A stretch of DNA of 40,410 nt from a virus. Position numbers and translations under genes: made by a program. Below the pieces are notes generated by a model. That model saw only the letters and a program-made list of their open reading frames with translations, was not told where the DNA came from and did no database searches. This document shows, piece after piece, positions 1 through 8,184 of the stretch. The stretch covers positions 1-40,410 of IMG/VR virus record IMGVR_UViG_3300035183_001251, one strand, 5' to 3'. The stretch's first letter is position 1; each line of letters opens with the position of its first letter.

Positions 1-57
1 ATTACCTGAATTAATATTGCTAGTGGTTGGTTGTGTTTCGAGTTTATTTACAAGCAT
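1..57 (-). CDS. Unknown gene, 5' end only (runs off the left edge)
   Basis: An ATG at 55-57 on the minus strand opens 19 codons that run off the window: MLVNKLETQPTTSNINSGN. The start is supported by an AGGAG ribosome site five bases upstream (minus strand, around 63-67). It is the next gene after the DNA polymerase part, beyond a terminator hairpin, so it probably has its own promoter in 58-131. Too little is visible to suggest a function. Confidence 0.6.
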   Translation of the reverse strand, partial: MLVNKLETQPTTSNINSGN

Positions 58-131
58 AGCAACTCCTATTTACATTTAAGTTAAAAAGGACATTCAATAG
101 ATTAAAACAAATTACCACTATGGATCACTAT

Positions 132-166
132 ACAGTCCTCTGTGGGATAATCCCACAGAGGACTGT
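132..166. terminator. Perfect 16-bp hairpin after the DNA polymerase gene
   Basis: The arms at 132-147 and 151-166 are perfectly complementary with a 3-base loop (TAA). The hairpin lies right after the stop codon of the minus-strand polymerase gene at 170. A run of five T follows on the plus strand; the minus-strand side has no U-run. It probably ends transcription of the polymerase gene, as similar hairpins do after other genes here. Confidence 0.7.
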
Positions 167-169
167 TTT

Positions 170-2305
170 TCAGATCTTGAAATGATCCATAATAAGCTTA
201 TCTTTATCTAATAAAAAGCCAAGCACTTCAAGATATAACCTATATGGATAAGTTAATTCCAATATAATTTTCTCTATATCAATAATAGATCTAATCTCTT
301 CTGGTATAGAGTTAGCCTTAGCAAAATCTGCATTAATGTAAAATGTCTCAAGCTTATACTTACCTGTTTCTTTAGCGTATTGCATTAACTTATTCTTAAT
401 TTGTTCATCTTGTATATTATTTACCCAATTAATGAAATCTGTCTTTGTCTTAATCTTAGTAGGAATTTTAATAACGTCATAAGGTGGTTCTGCTAGTGTT
501 CCATACTTATGAGAAAATATCATGTTCCAAAACTTATGCCTTTGGTATGGCGACTTATCCTCATCTAGTGCATAAGCTTCTTTTTCTAATATCCTACTTT
601 TCTTAAAGTAAGATGTTTCTCTACGTAGTAAAATAGAATCCTTAATGCTATTTTCTAGCTCTATGCATTTTCTTATTATATCTGTAGCATTAAGGTAACC
701 TTTTTCTATAAACTCTAAAAAGTTATTTTTAGCAAAGTCTTTAAAATTACTTATGATTTCTGGATTAATAGCGCTATTAATAAAATGTACTCCTTTAATC
801 TCTAATTCAGGTTCATGGAAAATATTACCTTCCTGCATAACTGTAAGAGCACAGTAATGTTTACTTACTTGAGCAGGAGCATGTAGAAACCACAAAAACT
901 CATTTTTCATTGAGATTAAAAATAGATCCTCTTTAGCTACATTCATGTTAGCTGAAAACATAGCTAACCAATGAGGTATGAGTTGTGTGCATAAGTAAGC
1001 AACAGAAGCTGCTATACTAATTGACTTTTGATCAAACTTAACTTCACCATTATTATACCACTTTACCCAATTATCAACACTAAAGCAAGTTGAATCAGTG
1101 TCACTTAACACAACTGCTCTTCTTCTCATTAATTTAATCTTATTATTGTTATTAGGGATACACTCATTAATTAAAAAAGCATCAATAAAGTCTTGGTAGT
1201 GCTTTAATCTCTCTACTACTCTTACACTAGTTAAATATAAGGAACTCAATAGCTTTTTGTCTTTAATCTCTTCATATTTCTTACCTAAGCCTTTAAATTC
1301 ATAGTAAAACAACTGTGTTGTATAGTTTAGTAGATTCTCATCAAGCTCATATAACTTATTAGCTATATCAGGGATAATTTCAGTAGCTTCTACCCTATAG
1401 CTAATATCTTCTAAAAAGCTAAGTATAAATTCTGGATTATATTGCCTTAAATGATAAAAATCGCCAGAATAACAGATACTAGCTCTTTGAGCATCAGACA
1501 AAGTTTTCAAAAATGGTATAATTTTATTCTCATAGCTGCTATCATCTCTCCAATATAAGTTAGAGCTATATTTTAATACATTAACGCAATCTTCTACACT
1601 AGGTCTATGTAGGTTATATTTAGTTAGTACTTGTTCTACTAGCTCTTCATTAGTATATCTAGCTAAAAATATACAGTTATTTAAAACTGTTATAGCACTA
1701 TCGTAATATCTATTACCAGCTATGAAGCGCTCATTACTAGCATTAGCTAATGATGATGTAGTTCTAGTAATGGTAGTTAAGGTGCTATGAGCTGTTTTAT
1801 TGTATAGCATACAAGTCTCTTGGGTAAATGATCCAGATAGAGAGTTATTATATATCTTCATGTTGTTTTGTTCATTGTTTTTATTGATATAAGTAACTTC
1901 ATCTTTCCTCATTTTAGCTTCTTGAGCTAGTTTTTTAGATTTAGCTCTTTTAATAACATTATTTTCTGTATATTTAGAGATAAGGGATACTTTTTCCTCT
2001 TTACTTAAGTAGGATGTAAAGGAGGGAACTAGTATCTTATTACTTGTAATGATGCTATTAATATAGTTTAGTAGTGAATCCTTTTGGATGTATTTATCTA
2101 GATTCTCTTTTCTTTCAAAGTAGATGGTGGATTTTCCTTTGTAGTTCTTTTTAACTACTTCTATTATATGTTGTTTAGCTTCCTCATATGAGCAATTTTT
2201 CATCTTTGAGTAGTAAAAGCTCATTAAATCCACATAGTTTTTAATAGGATGTATATTACGCTTATACCATTCTATAGGCTTTAAGAAGACACCTACCTTT
2301 GACAT
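170..2305 (-). CDS. Family B DNA polymerase, C-terminal palm/thumb part (split polymerase)
   Basis: This 711-residue protein carries the C-terminal half of a family B replicative DNA polymerase. Visible signs: a motif B-like KIYNNSLSG at residues 150-158 (family form Kx3NSxYG), motif C as SDTDST at 401-406 with the two catalytic aspartates, a KxY-like SKHYCAL at 481-487, and ELEIKG at 500-505, which resembles the conserved Lys-Gly segment after motif C. No motif A (DxxSLYPS) and no 3'-5' exonuclease motifs are seen, so the first catalytic aspartate and proofreading domain must be on another polypeptide. The Tyr-Gly of motif B is replaced by Ser-Gly. The start has an AAAGGA ribosome site about eight bases upstream. 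The gene is divergent from the RNase H gene and ends at a strong hairpin. It should act with the helicases of this window in genome replication. Confidence 0.82.
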   Translation of the reverse strand: MSKVGVFLKPIEWYKRNIHPIKNYVDLMSFYYSKMKNCSYEEAKQHIIEVVKKNYKGKSTIYFERKENLDKYIQKDSLLNYINSIITSNKILVPSFTSYLSKEEKVSLISKYTENNVIKRAKSKKLAQEAKMRKDEVTYINKNNEQNNMKIYNNSLSGSFTQETCMLYNKTAHSTLTTITRTTSSLANASNERFIAGNRYYDSAITVLNNCIFLARYTNEELVEQVLTKYNLHRPSVEDCVNVLKYSSNLYWRDDSSYENKIIPFLKTLSDAQRASICYSGDFYHLRQYNPEFILSFLEDISYRVEATEIIPDIANKLYELDENLLNYTTQLFYYEFKGLGKKYEEIKDKKLLSSLYLTSVRVVERLKHYQDFIDAFLINECIPNNNNKIKLMRRRAVVLSDTDSTCFSVDNWVKWYNNGEVKFDQKSISIAASVAYLCTQLIPHWLAMFSANMNVAKEDLFLISMKNEFLWFLHAPAQVSKHYCALTVMQEGNIFHEPELEIKGVHFINSAINPEIISNFKDFAKNNFLEFIEKGYLNATDIIRKCIELENSIKDSILLRRETSYFKKSRILEKEAYALDEDKSPYQRHKFWNMIFSHKYGTLAEPPYDVIKIPTKIKTKTDFINWVNNIQDEQIKNKLMQYAKETGKYKLETFYINADFAKANSIPEEIRSIIDIEKIILELTYPYRLYLEVLGFLLDKDKLIMDHFKI

Positions 2306-2407
2306 GTTTTTGTATCCTTTAATTGCCAGTTGATTTTTCTGTTGATTTTATTTAAAATTTCCACCTCATGGTGTGAACATTGGTAAACACTAACTAATGG
2401 ACTAACT

Positions 2408-3871
2408 ATGTCTTCAGAAAAGTTATCAATGGTGGCTTACTGCGATGGTTCATGTAAGCCTAATCCTGGATATAGTGGTTATGGTGTATATGCTTATACT
2501 TACGATGATAAAAGTGTAAAGAATCCCATTAAACACCCAGTTCATGAGAAGTTTAAATATACAAATATAGGCTTTGAAGAAGAAAAAGGTAAAATAGTCA
2601 ATGTCGTAGATGTATATGAAGTAATAGATGCTATCATAGGTGAAAATTTCACTAATAACCATGCTGAACTACTAGCATATAAAAGAGTACTTAAGATAGC
2701 AAATAGCGATGATAGAATCAATAACCTACTTATCTACACTGATAGCACATATGTATGTAATTCCATTAATACAGATATCAATAACTGGATTTTAAATGGT
2801 TGGAAAAGAGTAGATGGTAAAGAGATCATACATAAAGAAATTTGGCTATCTATTATAGATGAGGTAAATAAATTTAGAGCTAAAGGTGGTACTTTACAGA
2901 CTAAATGGATAAAGGGTCATGATAACAATATAGGTAATGCATATTCAGATCTATTTTCAAATATCGCTTCTAACGCATCTTATTTATTAAGAAATGACAA
3001 TCATGAAAGAGGTAGCATTGTAACCATTTATGATAAAAAATCACCATTTAGTGCATATAAAAATAGCTATAAGTTTAAGGATATCATATATAACTTTAAA
3101 GACGTATTTTTCTCTAGTGACAATATAGATGATAAGACCTATTGCTTCTTATATAACGCTAGTAAAAAAGAAGAAGATATAGGCGTTAGAACAACAGAGA
3201 GCATATTTGCTATTAATATCGGCTATGTTCCAGAGATTATTAATAAGATTAAGGCATATCATCGCTCTATACCTAGATTTAACCATCAGCCTTGTAATAT
3301 TAAGATTAGTAAGTTTAAAAATCCATTATACTTAAAGTTATTCCATGAGGTAGATATTAGGTATTTATTAGTACAAGACGGAAATAAACCATCTTTTACT
3401 CTAGTTAGAGACCATACTCCATTTGTCTATGATGTAGCTAGATATGCTCCATTAATCATGAATGTATCTGAGATGTTTAATGATATATTCTACATTAGTA
3501 GTTCTGATATTGAAAATAAGATCATTATAGATGTTACAGATAAGTTTTATAATAAAAATAAGCTTATATTAACTAATAAGGATGATAGCATAGAGTTTGA
3601 TGAAGAGGTAAATAGCATTATAAAGAAACTATACCCTAATGATAATGTACTACTACAAAAACTAAAGCTTATCATTGGTGTAGATATGCCTGACTATTTA
3701 ACCCTTAAGAGCATGGAGCGTGAGGTTAAAAAAGTTAATCTCATATGCTACCTAGATATACCATCTAGTACAATGACTATACTTTTTAATTTTGAACTTA
3801 GTAACAGAAATCTTCTGATAACCAATATCGCAAATAAATTTGTTATCAAAACTCTCTTGAAAGGAAAATAA
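2408..3871 (+). CDS. Ribonuclease H (type 1 fold) with long C-terminal extension
   Basis: Residues 8-190 form an RNase HI domain, which cuts the RNA strand of RNA-DNA hybrids. The active-site set is complete: D13 in YCDGSCKPNPG, E86 in NNHAELLAY, D112 in IYTDSTYV, H171 in WIKGHDNN and D181 in NAYSDLFSN. The domain is near normal length but has an insertion at about residues 35-75 between the first strands. The remaining 290 residues match nothing I recognise; phage and bacterial RNase HI are usually about 150-200 residues in all. The likely role is primer or R-loop removal. It heads a plus-strand group whose next gene starts immediately after its stop. The ribosome site before 2408 is weak, and an in-frame ATG at 2429 with AGAAAAG upstream is an alternative start. 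Confidence 0.88.
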   Translation: MSSEKLSMVAYCDGSCKPNPGYSGYGVYAYTYDDKSVKNPIKHPVHEKFKYTNIGFEEEKGKIVNVVDVYEVIDAIIGENFTNNHAELLAYKRVLKIANSDDRINNLLIYTDSTYVCNSINTDINNWILNGWKRVDGKEIIHKEIWLSIIDEVNKFRAKGGTLQTKWIKGHDNNIGNAYSDLFSNIASNASYLLRNDNHERGSIVTIYDKKSPFSAYKNSYKFKDIIYNFKDVFFSSDNIDDKTYCFLYNASKKEEDIGVRTTESIFAINIGYVPEIINKIKAYHRSIPRFNHQPCNIKISKFKNPLYLKLFHEVDIRYLLVQDGNKPSFTLVRDHTPFVYDVARYAPLIMNVSEMFNDIFYISSSDIENKIIIDVTDKFYNKNKLILTNKDDSIEFDEEVNSIIKKLYPNDNVLLQKLKLIIGVDMPDYLTLKSMEREVKKVNLICYLDIPSSTMTILFNFELSNRNLLITNIANKFVIKTLLKGK

Positions 3872-4534
3872 ATGGCAATCAACACCGTTTCAGCAAAAAT
3901 GAATGTAGCTGCTAATAGCTACGTTACACTATATACTTGTGCTTCTGATAAATCACACGCTCTTGTTGATCTAGACTTAATTAACGTAGATACCTCTGAT
4001 GTTACTGTAAAGATAGCAGTAACTAATAAAGCTTATAACCAACTAACAGTAGATGATTATATTTTACATAATCTTGTATTATCTACTAGCGATAACCAAG
4101 CTAATATTTCTGGTATCTTTGTAGGTAAGAATGAAAATATCTACGTTGAATCACAAGGAGCTAGCGTTAACGTTAGACTAAGTGGTATAGAAGAAACTAA
4201 TCCTCATGTAGCAGCAGCTGGTCAATTAGCTAGTGCTACATATGTACCTAATACAAACCCATATCAGCTATATCAGACTAATATTGCAACAGCAACATCA
4301 ACTTCTGCTTATTTAAATATTTATAATCCAAATTCAAGTGCTTCTGATATTGAGGTTTATATTTCATCTAATGCAACTCCTGCTACTGCTGATTTAGTAT
4401 ATAAAGGTTCTGTTGCATCAGGACAAACCATCTGTATGGATAAACTATTAATTAACCAATCTGAAAAGCTATTTATTAAGGTTAGTAACGCTTCTATTAG
4501 GGTTTATCTTAATGGAGTTGTCATTTCCTCTTAA
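3872..4534 (+). CDS. Beta-rich protein with two similar halves, possibly structural
   Basis: The ATG follows the RNase H stop codon with no gap; the ribosome site AAGGAAA lies inside the end of that gene. The 220 residues are rich in Ser, Thr, Asn and Val, have no signal peptide, and fall into two comparable halves. Residues about 15-107 contain SYVTLYTC, VDLDLINV and VNVRLSGIEE; residues about 140-220 contain SAYLNIYNPN, DIEVYISS and IRVYLNG. Both read as beta-sandwich domains that end in a VRL/RVYL strand. Such small all-beta repeats are common in virion decoration, head-fibre or baseplate proteins, but no family could be named. The structural role is inferred from composition only. Confidence 0.6.
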   Translation: MAINTVSAKMNVAANSYVTLYTCASDKSHALVDLDLINVDTSDVTVKIAVTNKAYNQLTVDDYILHNLVLSTSDNQANISGIFVGKNENIYVESQGASVNVRLSGIEETNPHVAAAGQLASATYVPNTNPYQLYQTNIATATSTSAYLNIYNPNSSASDIEVYISSNATPATADLVYKGSVASGQTICMDKLLINQSEKLFIKVSNASIRVYLNGVVISS

Positions 4535-4546
4535 TTGAGAACCAAC

Positions 4547-5179
4547 ATGCTCTACGAATTTGAAGATGAAGATATAGTTGAAGTAATAACTCCTCAAAAG
4601 GAAACTAATAATCCTAATAAGCCTAATAAGTTCATTAAAAATACCATTAGACAAACACCATATCTACCTGTTGCTGTTTACATAGATAAAGATTTTCCAG
4701 TAGAAGTAAAGAATAAGCTTATTGAGTATATCCATCAGTTACTAGCAAGAGGATACACTATTAGAGTTAATGCTGATGATAAAAGCTTATATGAACAATT
4801 AAAGAATCTTGGTCCTAATGTAGAGTTTTATATCCCATGGAAGAACTTCAATGACATAGATTCTAAGCACTACTTTAACCATGAGGTGCATAAGAAAATA
4901 GCTCAAGAACATTTTCCAGCATGGGATAAAGTGCCTGACATTATAAAGTCTTTACTAGCTAGAAATGTTAGAATGATTCTAGGAGATAGGTTAAATAGTA
5001 GCATGTTCTTTTTACTAACATGGTCTGAAGATGGTGCTGTAACATCTTTAGATTGTAGTAATAAAACAGGTAAAGCAGCATTTCTCATTAAAGTAGCTTC
5101 TAGATATAAGTTACCAGTATTTAACATAGGTAATGAAAAGAGCTTAAAGGTTTTTGAGAGAAATTTCATCCTAAATTGA
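4547..5179 (+). CDS. SLOG/DprA-like Rossmann-fold protein
   Basis: The start is set at ATG 4547; an in-frame TTG at 4535 sits directly after the previous stop and has no ribosome site. After an acidic, Asn/Pro-rich leader of about 38 residues, the 210-residue protein shows the pattern of the phage SLOG (DprA/YpsA-related) nucleotide-binding superfamily. There is a strand VAVYID at 42-47, a helix then RGYTIRVN at 68-75, FYIPW at 94-98, a helix beginning HFPAWDKVP at 122-130, ARNVRMILG at 138-146, FFLLTWSEDG at 154-163 and a closing KLPVFNIG at 188-195. In the family this fold binds nucleotides or nucleotide-derived ligands. The glycine-rich loop is weak (TSLDCSNKTGKAA), so binding may be lost or changed. 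The assignment rests on the order of strands and motifs. Confidence 0.55.
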   Translation: MLYEFEDEDIVEVITPQKETNNPNKPNKFIKNTIRQTPYLPVAVYIDKDFPVEVKNKLIEYIHQLLARGYTIRVNADDKSLYEQLKNLGPNVEFYIPWKNFNDIDSKHYFNHEVHKKIAQEHFPAWDKVPDIIKSLLARNVRMILGDRLNSSMFFLLTWSEDGAVTSLDCSNKTGKAAFLIKVASRYKLPVFNIGNEKSLKVFERNFILN

Positions 5180-5201
5180 TTTTTTTGCAAAGGAAAAGCT
5201 T

Positions 5202-5843
5202 ATGGAGAAAATTAACGCTTTTGAAAACTTTTCTACTGATGAAGACAATAAGCCTTTAGAGGATACTCAAGAACTTACTTCTAAAGATACTAATTTAGAA
5301 GAAAAAGTTCAAGAGACTACTTCTAAGGAAGAAAAAAATACTACTAAGTCTAAAAAGACAACACAACCTAAAGAGGATAAAAGGGTTTCAACATCAACTA
5401 TTCCATCTATGGTGGTGAAAATGGCTGAACTTTCAGTTGAAGAACTGTTACAACCTTACCTTGAAGTAATGAGACCTAATCGTCCCATTACGATGCAAGA
5501 AGCAGCTGAACAAACTCAATCTCTATATAGGATTATTGAATCTATCTTTAAGAATAATAAGTCACAAGAAGCATTTAATGCTGCTTGGGGTAAGTTCTTA
5601 GGTATCGTTAAGCAATATAGAGACGAACACTTCCATGAATCAAGAGTATATCGTGGAGTACCTCAATGGTCTCTTGGTAATACTGCTTATGTTAAATTTA
5701 CACGATTAGTACAATTAGCACTAGAGACTTGCGAAGAAGGTGCTAACTCTAAGTTCCTAAGAACCATTAACTTAAATAGATTCTTCACCGAAGGTTTTAG
5801 CGAAGAGGACAAACAGAAGATCATGAATTTCTATCATTTATAA
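5202..5843 (+). CDS. Unknown protein with charged disordered N-terminus and helical C-terminus
   Basis: I do not recognise this 213-residue protein. Residues 1-70 are low in complexity and rich in Glu, Lys, Thr and Asp, so probably disordered. Residues about 75-213 are predicted helical by pattern, with Trp, Tyr and Phe clusters (AAWGKFLGI, RVYRGVPQWSLGN, NLNRFFTEGF). The ribosome site AAAGGAAAAG lies 5-6 bases before the ATG. It closes the plus-strand group 2408-5843 and is followed by a two-way hairpin terminator. A disordered tail plus a compact helical domain would suit a scaffold, adaptor or DNA-associated protein, but nothing decides this. Confidence 0.55.
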   Translation: MEKINAFENFSTDEDNKPLEDTQELTSKDTNLEEKVQETTSKEEKNTTKSKKTTQPKEDKRVSTSTIPSMVVKMAELSVEELLQPYLEVMRPNRPITMQEAAEQTQSLYRIIESIFKNNKSQEAFNAAWGKFLGIVKQYRDEHFHESRVYRGVPQWSLGNTAYVKFTRLVQLALETCEEGANSKFLRTINLNRFFTEGFSEEDKQKIMNFYHL

Positions 5844-5847
5844 TGCA

Positions 5848-5881
5848 TCACCCTCTCTACCCTAGTTGGTAGAGAGGGTGA
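5848..5881. terminator. Bidirectional hairpin terminator between convergent genes
   Basis: Perfect 14-bp arms lie at 5848-5861 and 5868-5881 with a 6-base loop. The hairpin fills nearly all of the gap between the plus-strand stop at 5843 and the minus-strand stop at 5885, so it can serve both. No long U-run follows on either strand. Confidence 0.75.
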
Positions 5882-5884
5882 ACT

Positions 5885-7225
5885 TTAAGTCAACAAATCT
5901 TCTAATTCAATATTAGTTGTATCCAATGCTACACCATGCATGAGCTTCATGAACATGTATAAAATAGTGTTACTAATCTCAAGAGCAAGAGTTGTTATAC
6001 CATTGACGTCTTCTTTATATCTACCACCAAGACAAGCATAACAGATAGAGTTATTCTCTGCTTTACACCACATTGGGGAACGTACTTCTACTTCTTTACC
6101 TATGTATGCTTTAGCTTCGTCTTGGTTTTCAATGTGTTTCCATTCATTATTAACCTTAATGTATCTATCTACAAGCTTAGTGTAATCTTTTTCATTATAA
6201 ACTCTAATTAATCCCTTCTTTGTATCACATGGTGTAGTTTGGATAGTTAATCCACCTATACTTCTAAGTAGTACTTTAGCTGCAACTCCACCTTTAACTG
6301 TTTCAGCGCCACGAGCATAAGAACCTGATCTAAGTGAGTTAATGTAGTTTTTATAGACATCTTCAGAAGTATCCCAACCTTCTTCTAGAGATGTTAATAC
6401 AGGTTGAGCTTCCTTTTTATTTTCAAAGGTTCGTTCATCCCCAAAGCTTAAAAACATCTTTTTACTAGCTACATTTAACACTTTACCTGATAGCATTTTA
6501 CCATAAGTAGGATCGTCTTTTAGATATTCCTTATGTAGCTCTAGTAGTTCTTTTTCATATTTAACTACTTCAACTGGATCTTTAAGCTTATCTTTATATT
6601 TTTCTAGTAGTTCTGCTTTTTTCTTTTTGAAATCTTTAGAGACAGTGATAGACTTTTCTGTTGCTGGTAGAACTGTTGTTTTAGAGATATTAACAAAAAA
6701 CGATATACGATCTACAAACTCTAAAAAAGACTTAAGGCTTACTTCACCTGGTCGCTCTACATCATATTCACCATGTCGTTTATTGATTTTAGGGACAATG
6801 ATATTTTCTAATCTGCTTGTTACTATAGGACCATTAATAAACTCTATTTTATCACCGAATGAAGGAACTATAGCAGCTGCGTTGATAATAACATTACCTA
6901 TAAGTGTCTGAGTATCTTCTTTAACATTTTTAAGAAAATTTGCTTTTATCTCTATAGGTTCTGTGAAACTAAGTAGTGGTTTATTAGGTTCTGCATCTTC
7001 TATTTTTACTAGTGTATATTCTGCTTTACCGTTATTGTCTTGTATTACATCAACAAAATAGATACCATCTGGCTTTTTAACGATATCAAACCTTATTGGA
7101 TTTTTCTTCCAATCATCATTAAGGTCATCTCTAAGTAAAATATTAAAACACTTGATATACCAATCCTTATACTCATATAGGTTAGAATAAGCTATAACTT
7201 GTTTAAAGTAATCAAGTCTTTTCAT
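5885..7225 (-). CDS. DNA-directed RNA polymerase beta-prime subunit, C-terminal part (first copy)
   Basis: The 446 residues align by eye with the middle and C-terminal part of bacterial beta-prime. TLIGNVIIN at 107-115 matches the VGRVIFN segment. The stretch 165-235 (FVDRISFFVN, then KKKAELLEKYKDKL) matches the region around the F-loop start and its long charged helix. EEGWDTSEDVYKNYINSLRSGSYARGAETVKGG at about 281-313 and the following LLRSIGGLTI cover the bridge-helix/trigger-loop region. VRSPMWCKAENN with C395 and C398 matches the second zinc site (C387, C395, C398 visible). The DFDGD catalytic loop lies in the N-terminal half and is absent here, as expected for split phiKZ-type subunits. 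The ATG overlaps the upstream stop (ATGA), so the two genes are translationally coupled. It differs strongly from the other beta-prime part at 23250, which suggests a second polymerase. Which one is packaged in the virion cannot be read from this sequence. Confidence 0.83.
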   Translation of the reverse strand: MKRLDYFKQVIAYSNLYEYKDWYIKCFNILLRDDLNDDWKKNPIRFDIVKKPDGIYFVDVIQDNNGKAEYTLVKIEDAEPNKPLLSFTEPIEIKANFLKNVKEDTQTLIGNVIINAAAIVPSFGDKIEFINGPIVTSRLENIIVPKINKRHGEYDVERPGEVSLKSFLEFVDRISFFVNISKTTVLPATEKSITVSKDFKKKKAELLEKYKDKLKDPVEVVKYEKELLELHKEYLKDDPTYGKMLSGKVLNVASKKMFLSFGDERTFENKKEAQPVLTSLEEGWDTSEDVYKNYINSLRSGSYARGAETVKGGVAAKVLLRSIGGLTIQTTPCDTKKGLIRVYNEKDYTKLVDRYIKVNNEWKHIENQDEAKAYIGKEVEVRSPMWCKAENNSICYACLGGRYKEDVNGITTLALEISNTILYMFMKLMHGVALDTTNIELEDLLT

Positions 7226-8091
7226 CTGTTAATTCCTTTTTTCTCTTTAAATACAAGAAAGTCTTTATACATATTAGATAATTTAAGGAAGATACTTGGA
7301 TAGTCTTTTTCATCTATAAACATAGATGAGTTTTTGGTAAAATAAACTAATGGGTCTTTATATGAATCATAACCAATCATTAATATAGTTAGAAGCTCTT
7401 GTGCTATTTTAATATGATCATCTTTAGGACACTCTCTAATCCAGTTTTCATAGTCAGAGGGTAGTAGCTTTTTAATTTCAGATATTAACATATATTCAGC
7501 TATATAACTATTTTTGTAAAATGTCATAGCTACCGTTTTGTGTTCCCCATAGAACTCATGTAGTTTTTTAAGTAATAGGATATGTTCAAGATCTATGGGT
7601 CTTACTTCTTCAGTTTCGGTATATTTTAGGTAGTTTTTAAGACCATTTACAAACTCTTCATCAACGCTATCTATAGCAGCATAGAAAAAATCTGGTGATT
7701 CACCGCTATATAAATTAAGAATATTACAGCATATATCTATAGGTTCTAATGTAGAATAAAGAAGAGATTCAATATCCTCTACATTTTCAATACGGTTAAA
7801 CGTATTAAGAGCACTAATAGTTTCAACTTTGCTATATAGATCAGCTACAAGGCTAAAATAGATATAGTGAAAATTAGCTATCTCTTCTAGATCATCTTGG
7901 ACCATATCATCAATGATACCCATTTTACTGAAATTGTCGATATTGTCATTAGTAATGATATTGACAAATTTGGTGTAATCGTATTGTAGTCTAAATTCCT
8001 CAATAAGCTCAAAAGCCTTCATGTATAGTAGATATAGTTGTTCGCTAGTAGAGTTTAATATATATTCATGCACTAATGGGTCTATTTGCAT
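7222..8091 (-). CDS. Unknown acidic helical protein coupled to the RNA polymerase gene
   Basis: The open frame reaches up to a GTG at 8151, but that codon sits inside the terminator hairpin of the upstream gene. ATG 8091 has a strong AAGGGGA site eight bases before it, giving 289 residues. The protein starts MQIDPLVHEYILN and is acidic, probably all-helical, with no recognised motif. Its stop overlaps the start of the beta-prime gene (ATGA), so the two products are made together. An accessory or assembly role for that polymerase is possible but only inferred from position. It might instead be a virion protein. Confidence 0.65.
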   Translation of the reverse strand: MQIDPLVHEYILNSTSEQLYLLYMKAFELIEEFRLQYDYTKFVNIITNDNIDNFSKMGIIDDMVQDDLEEIANFHYIYFSLVADLYSKVETISALNTFNRIENVEDIESLLYSTLEPIDICCNILNLYSGESPDFFYAAIDSVDEEFVNGLKNYLKYTETEEVRPIDLEHILLLKKLHEFYGEHKTVAMTFYKNSYIAEYMLISEIKKLLPSDYENWIRECPKDDHIKIAQELLTILMIGYDSYKDPLVYFTKNSSMFIDEKDYPSIFLKLSNMYKDFLVFKEKKGINR

Positions 8092-8142
8092 AGTAAGATT
8101 CCCCTTAAATTGACCAAAAAATTCTTTAATTAACTGAAAGTT

Positions 8143-8179
8143 TAACTCCACCTGGCTTATTAATAGCCAGGTGGAGTTA
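8143..8179 (-). terminator. 15-bp hairpin after the 505-residue gene
   Basis: Perfect arms lie at 8143-8157 and 8165-8179 with a 7-base loop. The hairpin is directly downstream of the minus-strand gene ending at 8185 and upstream of the ATG at 8091. It overlaps the apparent GTG extension of the next open frame, which argues against that extension being translated. Confidence 0.75.
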
Positions 8180-8184
8180 TTAAA

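Noticed and set aside
132-166. A tRNA or other structured RNA gene
   Set aside because: It is a simple 16-bp stem with a 3-base loop and no cloverleaf. No tRNA was recognised anywhere in the window by eye; a tRNA-finding program would be the decisive test.
5885-7225. A DNA-repair or topoisomerase protein, from the isolated Cys pairs
   Set aside because: The order of VGRVIFN-like, long charged helix, SGSYARGAETVKGG and zinc-site segments fits beta-prime much better.
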